A stretch of DNA of 9,629 bases from an uncultured Clostridia bacterium (lineage in GTDB: Bacteria > Bacillota > Clostridia > Lachnospirales > CAG-274), in contig CANRCU010000071.1 in NCBI GenBank assembly GCA_947629215.1, positions 1 to 9,629 on the forward strand, read 5' to 3'. The position numbers and the translations under genes are program-made. The notes beneath the pieces were generated by a model. That model was not told the origin of the DNA. It saw nothing but the letters and a program-made list of their open reading frames with translations, and searched no databases. Below, one piece after another: positions 1 to 7,260 of this stretch (the stretch's first letter is position 1; every line of letters starts with the position of its first letter).

Positions 1-875
1 ATTTCGACAGTGTCGCTAAGCTCTCTTTCCTTATTTATAACATCAAGCCAGTCCGTAAGATCGGGTGTACCGCAGTCCACGCCAAGTTTCCGGCAAACTA
101 TCTCCGCAAGGTGTTCGTTCTCCATCATAAGAGGAACTTCATAAAGGGAATTACAATCTATATTTTGTATGACACACTCTTTTTCGATATTGCAGAATAA
201 AGCAAGTTTGGCTTTGGCATCATCGCTTATTTCGTGTTCCGTTCTGCAAACGATTATATCGGGCTGTATGCCGACACTCAAAAGCTGTTTTACCGAATGT
301 TGTGTGGGTTTTGTTTTCATCTCGCCCGACTTGGCAAGATACGGTATAAGAGTAACGTGGATATAGACCACATTTTCTTTGCCAACATTGCTCGATACCT
401 GGCGGATAGCCTCTATAAAAGGCTCGCTCTCTATATCGCCGACCGTACCGCCTATTTCGGTTATAACAAAGTCAACGCCCGTTCTGCCTGCGCTGAACAC
501 ACGTTCCTTTATTTCGTTTGTTATATGCGGTATGACCTGCACAGTTGCGCCGAGATATTCGCCCTTGCGCTCTTTATTAAGAACATTCCAATATATCTTA
601 CCGGTGGTTATATTGCTGTTGACATTAAGGCTTTCGTCTATAAAACGCTCGTAATGCCCAAGGTCAAGGTCTGTTTCGGTCCCGTCGTCGGTAACAAACA
701 CTTCTCCGTGCTGGTACGGACTCATCGTACCCGGATCTATATTGATATACGGATCGAATTTTTGTATTGTTACCTTATATCCGCGCGCCTTTAAAAGGCG
801 GCCGAGAGAGGCGGCAGTTATCCCCTTGCCAAGACCCGATACAACACCGCCGGTTACAAAAACATATTTTGTCAT
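1..875 (-). CDS. pyrG: CTP synthase, N-terminal 291 residues (cut by window edge)
   Basis: Makes CTP from UTP, ATP and glutamine-derived ammonia in the cytosol, the last step of de novo pyrimidine nucleotide synthesis. Reading the minus strand from ATG at 875-873 gives an open frame to the left edge. The N-terminal amidoligase domain is present: the nucleotide-binding GVVSGLGKG loop (residues 10-18, K17), KFDPYINIDPGTMSPYQHGE (39-58), ETDLDLGHYERF (67-78, metal-binding Asp), EIGGTVGDIES (140-150), and KTKPTQHSVKQL (187-198) of the UTP/CTP site. The family is about 535 residues, so only the synthetase domain and the linker are here; the class I glutaminase domain lies outside. The start is supported by a GAGG core about 11 bases upstream and by the canonical MTKYVFVTGG beginning. 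It has its own promoter downstream of the protease gene. Identification is certain; the gene is cut by the window, not visibly broken. Confidence 0.97.
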   Translation of the reverse strand, partial: MTKYVFVTGGVVSGLGKGITAASLGRLLKARGYKVTIQKFDPYINIDPGTMSPYQHGEVFVTDDGTETDLDLGHYERFIDESLNVNSNITTGKIYWNVLNKERKGEYLGATVQVIPHITNEIKERVFSAGRTGVDFVITEIGGTVGDIESEPFIEAIRQVSSNVGKENVVYIHVTLIPYLAKSGEMKTKPTQHSVKQLLSVGIQPDIIVCRTEHEISDDAKAKLALFCNIEKECVIQNIDCNSLYEVPLMMENEHLAEIVCRKLGVDCGTPDLTDWLDVINKERELSDTVE

Positions 876-909
876 GCTGTTTTACCTCGTAAAAATAAAA
901 TATATGATA

Positions 910-932
910 CCGTCTGCCCTGCCCCTGCCGCC
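910..932 (-). promoter_or_regulatory. G-rich tract in the pyrG leader
   Basis: On the minus strand the pyrG leader contains a tract beginning GGCGGCAGGGGCAGGG and ending CAGACGG, with repeated GGCAG units and at least four runs of two or more G. It lies between the promoter (predicted start near 968) and the ATG. It could form a two-tetrad G-quadruplex or simply be a purine-rich leader. I see no intrinsic terminator hairpin nearby and no GGG at the predicted start, so the reiterative-transcription control known for Bacillus pyrG is not supported. Function is unknown. Confidence 0.3.
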
Positions 933-974
933 TATACTATCGGTCGGAAGTTCACGACAACACGATATACGTTA

Positions 975-1004
975 ATTATACTATTCTTTGTCGTTATTTG
1001 TCAA
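975..1004 (-). promoter_or_regulatory. pyrG promoter (sigma-A type)
   Basis: On the minus strand a perfect TTGACA (1004-999) is separated by 18 bases from a perfect TATAAT (980-975). The predicted start is near 968, giving a leader of about 92 bases before the pyrG ATG. It sits directly after the stop of the upstream S41 protease gene, so pyrG need not depend on the operon before it. Confidence 0.85.
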
Positions 1005-1016
1005 CCTGCTGATATA

Positions 1017-2357
1017 TTAATTTTCTATGCACTTCAGATAACCCTCAAGCATGGTTCTGTCAACTTTCTTGGTTTTTTCAAATATACGCAGATTCATTTT
1101 GCCAACGGTTTCCGCATTTAGTTTATATGTGGGTGTAAGGTTTTCGTTCTGCTGAAATTTACCTATACTTTTTACCGTTTCGTTATCGTCGCTTACATTA
1201 TAGCCCAGATACATAAGGGCATTTTTTACATTGACACTTGTGTTCTTGTCTTTTTCATCAACAAAAAGCACCTTGTCGACCTCATAATCGGGCGTAATGC
1301 CTACCCCGTCTATCTTTTTGCCGTTTCTTGAAAAATATTCAAACATAGTCAGTTTCAATGTACCGACATCGCCGAATTCAACGACCGACTGCATAACGCC
1401 TTTGCCGAAGGTCTGTTCCCCGACAACTATGCCCATCCCCGAATCCTGCAAAGCGGAGGCTATTATCTCCGATGCCGATGCCGTCATACCGTCCACCAAA
1501 ACAACTATTTTTTCAAACGGCGGATTTGTAAGTGTGGATTTATATGTCTGTATTTCGCCCGCTTTGTTTTTTGTGGTGATTATAGTACCGCTCGGCACTA
1601 TAAGGTCGCAGACGGAAATTGCCTGATCGACATATCCGCCCGTGTTTCCGCGCAAGTCAAGCAAAAGCCTTGTTTTTTTATCACGCCTTAAAGCCGTGAG
1701 CGCCTCGCGGAATTCGTCAGCCGTACCTTCGCCGAATGTATCTATTTTTATATATCCGACCGACTTATTGACACCCTCGTTGGAAAGACCTATATAACCC
1801 GAAAAATTGCCGTATGTTATAGTTGTAACATTCATCGGCAGAAGCTTGACATTAAATTCCATATCCTGACCGCTTCGGTTTATATTCAATGCGATAGTTC
1901 CGGGGGATGCGCTTGTCAGCAGACTTCGCATCTCGCTTATTGAAAGCCCCGCAGTGCTGATACCGTTTATCGAATCTATACGATCGCCTATCCTCAGCCC
2001 GTCACTGTTTTTCCTGCGATTGTTCCCGAATTCTACTATATTGAACTCACCGTTTTTGTTTATCTCAAAGCTGAAATCAACGGTATACACGGTTTTTGCC
2101 GTATTTTTTTCTATATTTTCATATTCGCTGCCCGTATAATACTCACTGTAATCATCAAGCGAACCCGCAATACCGCTCAATGCCGCTTCAAGCATTTTTT
2201 GCTGGTCTATATCGCCCATGTAATTGTCATTTATAAAATTGATTATTTCCGTAAGATACGGCGCGACCTCATCGGCATTTATTTCCGCCGCAGATACGGT
2301 CAGCGGCGGCAAAGCCAACACAAAGCACAATATCAGCGGAAAAACGTGTTTTTTCAT
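1017..2357 (-). CDS. Secreted S41 C-terminal processing peptidase (CtpA/CtpB type)
   Basis: A serine protease that cleaves near C-termini of envelope or secreted proteins; its substrate cannot be told from sequence. Order in the 446 residues: a Sec signal peptide (KK, hydrophobic core, VSA/A site near residue 23), a helical N-terminal region, a PDZ domain (about 90-175, with GLRIGDRIDSINGIS), the S41 core, and a C-terminal peptidoglycan-binding-like repeat (about 375-425). The catalytic serine is S294 in TASASE and the lysine K319 in TFGKG, 25 residues apart as in Tsp/CtpA, with Q323 four residues later. LLDLRGNTGG (232-241) is the usual core strand. It is the third gene after rimO and pgsA, starting 6 bases past the pgsA stop; its AAGGA site overlaps that stop region. 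No terminator follows before pyrG. Confidence 0.93.
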   Translation of the reverse strand: MKKHVFPLILCFVLALPPLTVSAAEINADEVAPYLTEIINFINDNYMGDIDQQKMLEAALSGIAGSLDDYSEYYTGSEYENIEKNTAKTVYTVDFSFEINKNGEFNIVEFGNNRRKNSDGLRIGDRIDSINGISTAGLSISEMRSLLTSASPGTIALNINRSGQDMEFNVKLLPMNVTTITYGNFSGYIGLSNEGVNKSVGYIKIDTFGEGTADEFREALTALRRDKKTRLLLDLRGNTGGYVDQAISVCDLIVPSGTIITTKNKAGEIQTYKSTLTNPPFEKIVVLVDGMTASASEIIASALQDSGMGIVVGEQTFGKGVMQSVVEFGDVGTLKLTMFEYFSRNGKKIDGVGITPDYEVDKVLFVDEKDKNTSVNVKNALMYLGYNVSDDNETVKSIGKFQQNENLTPTYKLNAETVGKMNLRIFEKTKKVDRTMLEGYLKCIEN

Positions 2358-2363
2358 ATATTA

Positions 2364-2903
2364 TCATCCTTTAAGTACGTCTTTGTTTTTCAGCAGATAA
2401 TCCGCCGCCGATATTATCGTCAACGCAAGCGATATACCTATAAGCACTTTGCTTATAATGCAGACGGCAGCATTGTCGATATTAAGAAGCAATACTATGA
2501 CCATTATCATCTGAAATATCGTTTTGAGCTTTCCCCATACCCCTGCGGCAATAACAATATTCTGTTCCGCCGCCAATGTGCGGAATCCCGTTATCATAAA
2601 TTCCCGCGCTATGATTATAATTACTATCCATGACGGCAGCATAACGACCGATTTGACCGATGTCAGCGCTATCATTGCGCTGCAAACAAGCAGCTTGTCC
2701 GCAAGCGGATCCATAAATTTGCCGAAATTGGTGACCAAATTATATTTACGCGCAATATAGCCGTCCAACGCGTCTGTCAGACTTGCAACGCAGAATATGA
2801 CCAGAGCGACTATCCTTGCAGGCACAGTCTGCATATACAGGCAAACCAGAAAAAAAGGTATCAGTATCATCCTTAGCATTGTCAGCTTGTTGGGTAAATT
2901 CAT
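2364..2903 (-). CDS. pgsA: CDP-diacylglycerol--glycerol-3-phosphate 3-phosphatidyltransferase
   Basis: A membrane enzyme joining CDP-diacylglycerol and glycerol-3-phosphate to give phosphatidylglycerophosphate, the committed step to phosphatidylglycerol and cardiolipin. The CDP-alcohol phosphatidyltransferase signature D-x2-DG-x2-AR-x8-G-x3-D-x3-D is complete (D44, D47, G48, A51, R52, G61, D65, D69 in the 179-residue form). Several hydrophobic segments and the family length fit an integral membrane enzyme. Start choice: two in-frame ATGs exist, at 2909 and 2903. The AGGAG at 2916-2912 leaves only 2 bases before the first but 8 before the second, and MNLPNKLT is the typical family start, so I choose 2903. 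The first ATG would overlap the rimO stop as ATGA, so translational coupling from 2909 (181 residues) remains possible. Confidence 0.95.
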   Translation of the reverse strand: MNLPNKLTMLRMILIPFFLVCLYMQTVPARIVALVIFCVASLTDALDGYIARKYNLVTNFGKFMDPLADKLLVCSAMIALTSVKSVVMLPSWIVIIIIAREFMITGFRTLAAEQNIVIAAGVWGKLKTIFQMIMVIVLLLNIDNAAVCIISKVLIGISLALTIISAADYLLKNKDVLKG

Positions 2904-2905
2904 AT

Positions 2906-4270
2906 TCATATCTCCTGTTCAGAACCGGTTTTTGTCATTTCGCCTATAAGGTCGTAATCGCCTGCGGAAGTAATTTTTATATCATAAAAATCGCCTGCGA
3001 TAAGTTCTTCAGCGCTGTCAAAAAACACAAAACCGTCTATTTCATAGCAATCCCTGTAACTTCTTCCGCAATATACGCCGTCCTCGTTTTCAAGCCTTCC
3101 TTCAACTATGACTTCCAATGTCTTTCCTATAAAACTCTCACAAATTTCCGCCGAGATGCTTTTCTGCAATTCAAGTATATATTCCTTGCGTTCCGCTTTC
3201 AGCGTTTCGTCTATCTGATTCGGCATATTATATGCAGGCGTACCGTCCTCGCGTGAATATGTAAAGACGCCAAGCCTGTCAAATTTTATTTCTTTTATAA
3301 AATCACAGAGTTCTTTAAAATCTTCCTCCGTTTCGTCGGGAAAACCGACTATAAGCGTTGTTCTCAGGCAAATATCGGGCATAGCCTCTCTGAGGTCTGA
3401 AATTATTTTCCTAAGACTTGCATTGTCGCTTTTTCTGCCCATCAGACGCAATATCCTATCCGCGCTGTGCTGTATGGGCATATCCAAATAATGCAATATC
3501 TTGCCGTTTGTTCTCATCTCTTCTATAAGCTCGGGGTAAATATTTTCGGGATAGCAATACAAAAGCCTTATCCATTTTATTTCCTCTATCTCGGAAAGCC
3601 TTTTTAAAAGGATATGCAGCATTTTTTCACCGTAGATGTCTTTACCGTAAAGCGATATATCCTGAGCAATGATTATCAGCTCGCGCACACCTTTTTTTGC
3701 AAGTATTTCCGCCTCGTTCACCAGCGAATTTACAGTGCGTGAACGGTATTTGCCCCTTAACGAAGGTATCGTACAGTATGTGCAGTGATTGTCACAGCCC
3801 TCCGCTATCTTTAAATAACCGAAACCACCCGTTGTGGTAACTATACGTTTATAACTGTTTGTTTCAAGCAGGGTATGGTCGCAGTCCGTCACAAGCTTCA
3901 CCTGTTTTTGCCCGCCCAGTATAGCTTTTATAACATCGCCTATTTTTTCAAAATCGCCCGTACCCACGACCGCATCGACCTCGGGCAAAGACTCAAAAAT
4001 TTCGTCTTTATAGCGCTGAGCCATACAGCCTGTCACTATAATGCCTTTGCAAACGCCTGTTTCTTTGTTGTCGGCCGCTTCAAGTATTTTGTCTATTGCC
4101 TCCTGCGTTGCCTCCATAATAAAGCCACAGCTGTTTATTATAATAATATCTGCATTGGCAGGGTCGTCTGTTATTATATATCCGCATTCGTCTATCAAGC
4201 CAAGCATTATCTCGCTGTCGATAAGATTTTTGTCACAGCCAAGCGAAACAAAACTGATTTTTGCACTCAT
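2906..4270 (-). CDS. rimO: Ribosomal protein S12 methylthiotransferase RimO
   Basis: A radical-SAM enzyme that adds a methylthio group to a conserved aspartate of ribosomal protein S12. The N-terminal UPF0004 domain carries the three auxiliary-cluster cysteines C12 (SLGCDKN), C48 (NSCGF) and C82 (TGCMAQRY). The radical-SAM domain has CxxxCxxC at C159, C163, C166 (AEGCDNHCTYCTIPSLRGKY), then DMPIQHSAD (263-271) and IVGFPDETEEDF (307-318). A C-terminal TRAM domain covers about 380-445. SLGCDKNLIDSE distinguishes RimO from the tRNA enzyme MiaB. At 454 residues it is full length. The ATG at 4270 follows AGGAG (4281-4277) at 6 bases and has a good promoter. It overlaps or abuts pgsA, a pairing common in Firmicutes. 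Confidence 0.96.
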   Translation of the reverse strand: MSAKISFVSLGCDKNLIDSEIMLGLIDECGYIITDDPANADIIIINSCGFIMEATQEAIDKILEAADNKETGVCKGIIVTGCMAQRYKDEIFESLPEVDAVVGTGDFEKIGDVIKAILGGQKQVKLVTDCDHTLLETNSYKRIVTTTGGFGYLKIAEGCDNHCTYCTIPSLRGKYRSRTVNSLVNEAEILAKKGVRELIIIAQDISLYGKDIYGEKMLHILLKRLSEIEEIKWIRLLYCYPENIYPELIEEMRTNGKILHYLDMPIQHSADRILRLMGRKSDNASLRKIISDLREAMPDICLRTTLIVGFPDETEEDFKELCDFIKEIKFDRLGVFTYSREDGTPAYNMPNQIDETLKAERKEYILELQKSISAEICESFIGKTLEVIVEGRLENEDGVYCGRSYRDCYEIDGFVFFDSAEELIAGDFYDIKITSAGDYDLIGEMTKTGSEQEI

Positions 4271-4306
4271 TTTTTACTCCTTGGTCAAAATAATATCACT
4301 GTAATT

Positions 4307-4335
4307 ATTATACCACTTTTTCTGCCAAAAGCCAA
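4307..4335 (-). promoter_or_regulatory. Promoter for rimO-pgsA-protease operon
   Basis: On the minus strand TTGGCT (4335-4330) is followed after 17 bases by a perfect TATAAT (4312-4307), preceded by TGG as an extended -10 element. The predicted start is near 4300, giving a 30-base leader with the rimO ribosome binding site. It sits in the 77-base gap after tatD, where no terminator hairpin is evident, so tatD transcripts may also enter rimO. Confidence 0.7.
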
Positions 4336-4347
4336 CTAAATTTTTTC

Positions 4348-5124
4348 TTAAATCCCAAAAACTCTCTCCGTATTTTCTTTGGCATGATATATAAGCTCTT
4401 CCTCGTCCGTATCCATATATTTTGCAAGCTCTGCCGCAACATATTTTATGTTCTGAGGTACATTGACCCTTGCTATGCCTTTTACATTGCGCGGTGTAAG
4501 ATAGGGCGCATCGGTTTCTATCATTACACGGTCAAGCGGCAGCGACTTTACAGCCTCTCTTAACGAGCTTGCCCGTCGGTCATCGCATATCCAGCCTGTC
4601 ACGCCTATATAAAAGCCCATATCCACATAAGTTTCAAGCGTTTTTCTGTCACCCGTAAAACAATGCACCACAGATTTTTTGCATATATCCGAATGTCTTT
4701 TAAACCGTTTTGCAAATTCGTCCGAAGCATCACGTTCATGCAGGAAAAGCGGCATATCAAGTTTTTCCGCAAGCGTTATATGCTGTTCAAGGCAGCGTAT
4801 CTGCGCCTCACGCGTAGAAAACATACGGTCGAAATCCAGACCGCACTCTCCCACCGCCCTTATCTTAGGATTATTGCATATGATATTTTCTATAAGCTCT
4901 ATATCGGCTTTTTTTGCGCTGTCGGCATTATGCGGGTGTATACCTGCCGTACCGTATGCCTCGTGTGTTTTTACAAAATCGTTTATCAGCCCGTTCTCTT
5001 TGCTGTCCGTACCGGTCAGTATACACATTATACCCTCAGCCGCCGCATCTGCAATTATCTTTTCGGGGTCTTTAAATTGCTTGCAAAATAAATTAAGCCC
5101 TATGTCGTAATATTTTATGTTCAC
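4348..5124 (-). CDS. tatD: TatD-family Mg-dependent deoxyribonuclease (true TatD subtype)
   Basis: A TIM-barrel metal-dependent nuclease; characterised TatD enzymes are 3'-5' exonucleases acting on single-stranded DNA or RNA in the cytosol. At 258 residues it has family length. Metal-site motifs: GECGLDF (E93), LFLHERDA (H129), VHCFTG (H154) and ETDAPYLTPR (D205); GIHPH is at 61-65. The first strand reads YDIGLNL rather than the DxHxH of the YabD/YcfH group, and CGLDFDRMFST and IGVTGWICDDRR also match E. coli TatD style. I therefore call TatD proper. The start is GTG at 5124-5122, with AGGAG (5134-5130) 5 bases upstream. It is transcribed divergently from the diguanylate cyclase gene and upstream of rimO in the same direction. 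Confident on family, less so on substrate. Confidence 0.93.
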   Translation of the reverse strand: MNIKYYDIGLNLFCKQFKDPEKIIADAAAEGIMCILTGTDSKENGLINDFVKTHEAYGTAGIHPHNADSAKKADIELIENIICNNPKIRAVGECGLDFDRMFSTREAQIRCLEQHITLAEKLDMPLFLHERDASDEFAKRFKRHSDICKKSVVHCFTGDRKTLETYVDMGFYIGVTGWICDDRRASSLREAVKSLPLDRVMIETDAPYLTPRNVKGIARVNVPQNIKYVAAELAKYMDTDEEELIYHAKENTERVFGI

Positions 5125-5142
5125 TTTTTCTCCTCTTCTTAT

Positions 5143-5155
5143 TATACACTGTATA
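5143..5155. repeat. 13-base palindrome in the tatD leader
   Basis: TATACAGTGTATA on the minus strand is a perfect palindrome with 6-base arms around a central base. It ends 9 bases before the tatD ribosome binding site. It could be an operator or chance in AT-rich DNA. The TATAAT inside it is too close to the start codon to be a useful promoter. Confidence 0.3.
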
Positions 5156-5209
5156 TCTTATCTTCTTCCCGATCGCAGCCGCCCTCAGGAGCCCAAAAAT
5201 CTTTTGTCA

Positions 5210-5257
5210 TATCTGCCCGAATTATTATGTTCGGATGGCAGATAACAATTTCGGGCA
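5210..5257 (-). promoter_or_regulatory. Two mutually exclusive hairpins in the tatD leader
   Basis: In the predicted tatD transcript, bases 5257-5242 can pair with 5228-5214 (TGCCCGAA with TTCGGGCA, then a bulged A and 7 more pairs including one G-U; 13-base loop). Alternatively 5244-5230 can pair with 5221-5210 (TATCTGCC with GGCAGATA plus CGAA with TTCG, with a 3-base bulge; 8-base loop). The middle segment is shared, so only one can form. A short upstream GGCA could compete as well. I do not recognise a known riboswitch class and no poly-U terminator directly follows. The DNA could instead be a protein-binding palindrome serving either divergent gene. Confidence 0.45.
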
Positions 5258-5272
5258 TAACTGCCTGTCTAT

Positions 5273-5301
5273 ATTATACTCCGTTTCAACGCTTTATGCA
5301 A
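5273..5301 (-). promoter_or_regulatory. Candidate tatD promoter
   Basis: On the minus strand TTGCAT (5301-5296) lies 17 bases before a perfect TATAAT (5278-5273). The predicted start near 5266 gives a leader of about 140 bases holding the alternative hairpins and the 13-base palindrome. The -35 box is only a half match. Confidence 0.5.
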
Positions 5302-5363
5302 TAGCGGCGCAAGCGTCAATAATTAAAAATTTTATAATAATCCGTTCTTTTGTCATAAACCAC

Positions 5364-5392
5364 TTGAAAATTTTTCAAAACTGTTATACAAT
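5364..5392 (+). promoter_or_regulatory. Promoter for the diguanylate cyclase gene, with overlapping palindrome
   Basis: TTGAAA (5364-5369), a 17-base spacer and TACAAT (5387-5392) form a good sigma-A-type promoter, with a start near 5399 and a leader of about 25 bases. The -35 box lies in the near-perfect palindrome TTGAAAATTTTTCAA (5364-5378), which could be a repressor site. Confidence 0.7.
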
Positions 5393-5423
5393 AAAAGAGT
5401 AAACATTGCAAAGGGGTGATGAT

Positions 5424-7202
5424 ATGCAAAAAAACGGAAACAAACATGATTTCTATACGGTTCTTATGGGTTCGGCGCTTATAGATAAAGATTCAAAAAT
5501 AGTCGTTGCCGACGAAGCCGTATACATTTTTATGGGTGTAAGCCGCTCTTTTACATTTTCGGACTATATCCACCCCGAACACAGACAGCATTTTACAGAC
5601 TGTTTGGCAGCCGTTACAGACGAACCGTTTACGTTTATATCCAAATGTAAACGCCATGACGGCGAATATATCGATATATCGGTCACCATAGCATCAAAGC
5701 TCTCGGACAAAGGCGTTCTTATAAAAATAGACGTATACGAGATAGCTTATATGTCCGCCAATTACAAAAACATCTCAATTGCCGTAAAAACTTTCGGCAG
5801 TTTTATTGCAATGTCCGAAAAGAAGTTTTTTTATTACGATGTGCAGACAGGGATTTTTTATCTATGTGACAAAAACGAAGATATTTTTAAAGGCACATTG
5901 CAGGAATTTCATTCCTATTGTATAGATGCAAAAAAAATATCGCCCGACTATCTGTTACAGTTTGACCAGCTGATAGATTCCATATCCGAGGCAAACGGCG
6001 ACGGTTTTTTCAAACTTTACACCTCTTTTTTCAAAGAAAACTACCACCCGACCGTCATCAGCTTTTCGGCAATAGAATTTTATACACAAACAGCTTACAT
6101 AACGGGTTTTCTTGCCGACAGCGCAACGTTTTCGGGCGTAGACGCATATACAGCCCACCGTATCAATCTTGATCCGCTGACAAATCTGCTTAATAAAAAG
6201 GCTATCGGCGATTATGCGCTCAATGCTCTTTCAAATGCAAAAGAAAGCGGCGGTATCGTCACTTTTGTTATGATAGACCTTGACAATTTCAAGTCTATAA
6301 ACGATACTTACGGGCATATGTTCGGAGATGCTACCATAGTCAGCGTTGCAAGGATAATAAGCGAGGCTGTCGGCGAACGCGGTATTGTCGGTCGTGTCGG
6401 CGGTGACGAATTTTTTATCGTACTGACAGGCTACCCGAACGGAAACGAATCGATAAGACCTTTGTTAAAGACGATACGTTCAAAAGTAAAGTGGTATTTT
6501 CAAACAAAAAGTGAAGATATGAAGGTCACTTGTTCGGTCGGCACTGCCACTTATCCCGACGATACGGACAGTTATGAAAAGCTTTACAAATTAGCCGATT
6601 ATTGCCTTTATGTAGCTAAGGTACTCGGCAGGGATCGCTATATAATATATACAAGATCCATTCTTGGGTCGGTCGAAGATATTCTTAGCAGCAATACCAT
6701 AATAAGAATGGATAATTATGTTTCGGATAATGAAAAATACAAACATTTGCTTTCTGTTGTCGGGCGCTGCAACGAAAACACAAACAAAACCGAAACATTA
6801 AATGAAGTGCTTGGCGAGTTGCTTGAATATTATGACCTTAACAGCGCTGCTTACTGCCCCCGTTCGGAAGAAAACGAATGTTTTGTCGCAGCAGATCATG
6901 ACCCGGATGATATTCGCATATACGCAAGATTATACCCTACATTCAAAGAAAAACTTGATTCCTCGCCAAACGGCTGTGTTTCGATAGGCAATTATATGAA
7001 CGCTGTCGACTCAATGCCCGAGCTTGTGTCGCATATGCAGAAAAACAAACTGAATTCTTTGCTTATCATCCCACATTTGACGGCAAAGCATGATACGCTT
7101 GGTTTTTTTATCTTCGCCGCAAGAGATCGTTTCAAAAAATGGTCGGATTTTGATATAAATATGTTAAAAGTGATATGCACACTTATTAATTATCTTTTAT
7201 AA
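5424..7202 (+). CDS. Diguanylate cyclase: PAS-like, PAS-like, GGDEF, C-terminal GAF-like
   Basis: Predicted to make cyclic di-GMP from two GTP in the cytosol; no membrane segment or signal peptide is visible in 592 residues. Residues 10-105 look PAS-like (SALIDKDSKIVVADEA, then YIHPEHRQHF). Residues 112-235 look like a second, diverged PAS (FFYYDVQTGIFYL). The GGDEF domain (about 245-411) is intact: DPLTNLLNK, D285 in IDLDNFK, N293 and D294 in the IND motif, GHMFGD, GGDEF at 326-330, and a CSVGTATYP strand. The I-site position reads GERG rather than RxxD, so product inhibition at that site is not expected. Residues 440-592 resemble a GAF sensor, an unusual place for one. No EAL or HD-GYP domain. 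The start is ATG 5424 because AAGGGGTG (5411-5418) precedes it; an in-frame TTG at 5406 lies upstream of that site. Confidence 0.9.
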   Translation: MQKNGNKHDFYTVLMGSALIDKDSKIVVADEAVYIFMGVSRSFTFSDYIHPEHRQHFTDCLAAVTDEPFTFISKCKRHDGEYIDISVTIASKLSDKGVLIKIDVYEIAYMSANYKNISIAVKTFGSFIAMSEKKFFYYDVQTGIFYLCDKNEDIFKGTLQEFHSYCIDAKKISPDYLLQFDQLIDSISEANGDGFFKLYTSFFKENYHPTVISFSAIEFYTQTAYITGFLADSATFSGVDAYTAHRINLDPLTNLLNKKAIGDYALNALSNAKESGGIVTFVMIDLDNFKSINDTYGHMFGDATIVSVARIISEAVGERGIVGRVGGDEFFIVLTGYPNGNESIRPLLKTIRSKVKWYFQTKSEDMKVTCSVGTATYPDDTDSYEKLYKLADYCLYVAKVLGRDRYIIYTRSILGSVEDILSSNTIIRMDNYVSDNEKYKHLLSVVGRCNENTNKTETLNEVLGELLEYYDLNSAAYCPRSEENECFVAADHDPDDIRIYARLYPTFKEKLDSSPNGCVSIGNYMNAVDSMPELVSHMQKNKLNSLLIIPHLTAKHDTLGFFIFAARDRFKKWSDFDINMLKVICTLINYLL

Positions 7203-7223
7203 AACAAGCACAAAACAGCAAAC

Positions 7224-7259
7224 AAAAAAGACGGTATGCCCCCTCATACCGTCTTTTTT
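7224..7259. terminator. Bidirectional intrinsic terminator
   Basis: A perfect 15-base inverted repeat (AAAAAAGACGGTATG at 7224-7238, its complement at 7245-7259) surrounds a 6-base loop. A-runs on the left and T-runs on the right let it end transcription both ways. It lies between the convergent cyclase gene and the RsbW-like gene, whose stop is at 7261. Confidence 0.9.
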
Positions 7260-7260
7260 G

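Noticed and set aside
234..794. 186-codon plus-strand open frame
   Set aside because: It lies wholly antisense to pyrG, which is unmistakable, has no ribosome binding site and shows no recognisable motif.
2199..2633. 144-codon plus-strand open frame
   Set aside because: Antisense to the end of pgsA and the start of the protease gene; its Tyr/Arg-rich composition is typical of a shadow frame.
3875..4339. 154-codon plus-strand open frame
   Set aside because: Antisense to rimO, without a ribosome binding site or motif.
5141..5146. TATAAT just upstream of tatD as its -10 box
   Set aside because: Transcription would start inside the ribosome binding site and there is no matching -35 box. The pair at 5273-5301 is better.
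5125..5266. T-box or other known riboswitch in the tatD leader
   Set aside because: An AGGGCGG stretch recalls the T-box sequence, but the conserved remainder and a terminator/antiterminator pair are missing.
5393..5423. Cyclic di-GMP riboswitch ahead of the cyclase gene
   Set aside because: The predicted leader is only about 25 bases, far too short for one.
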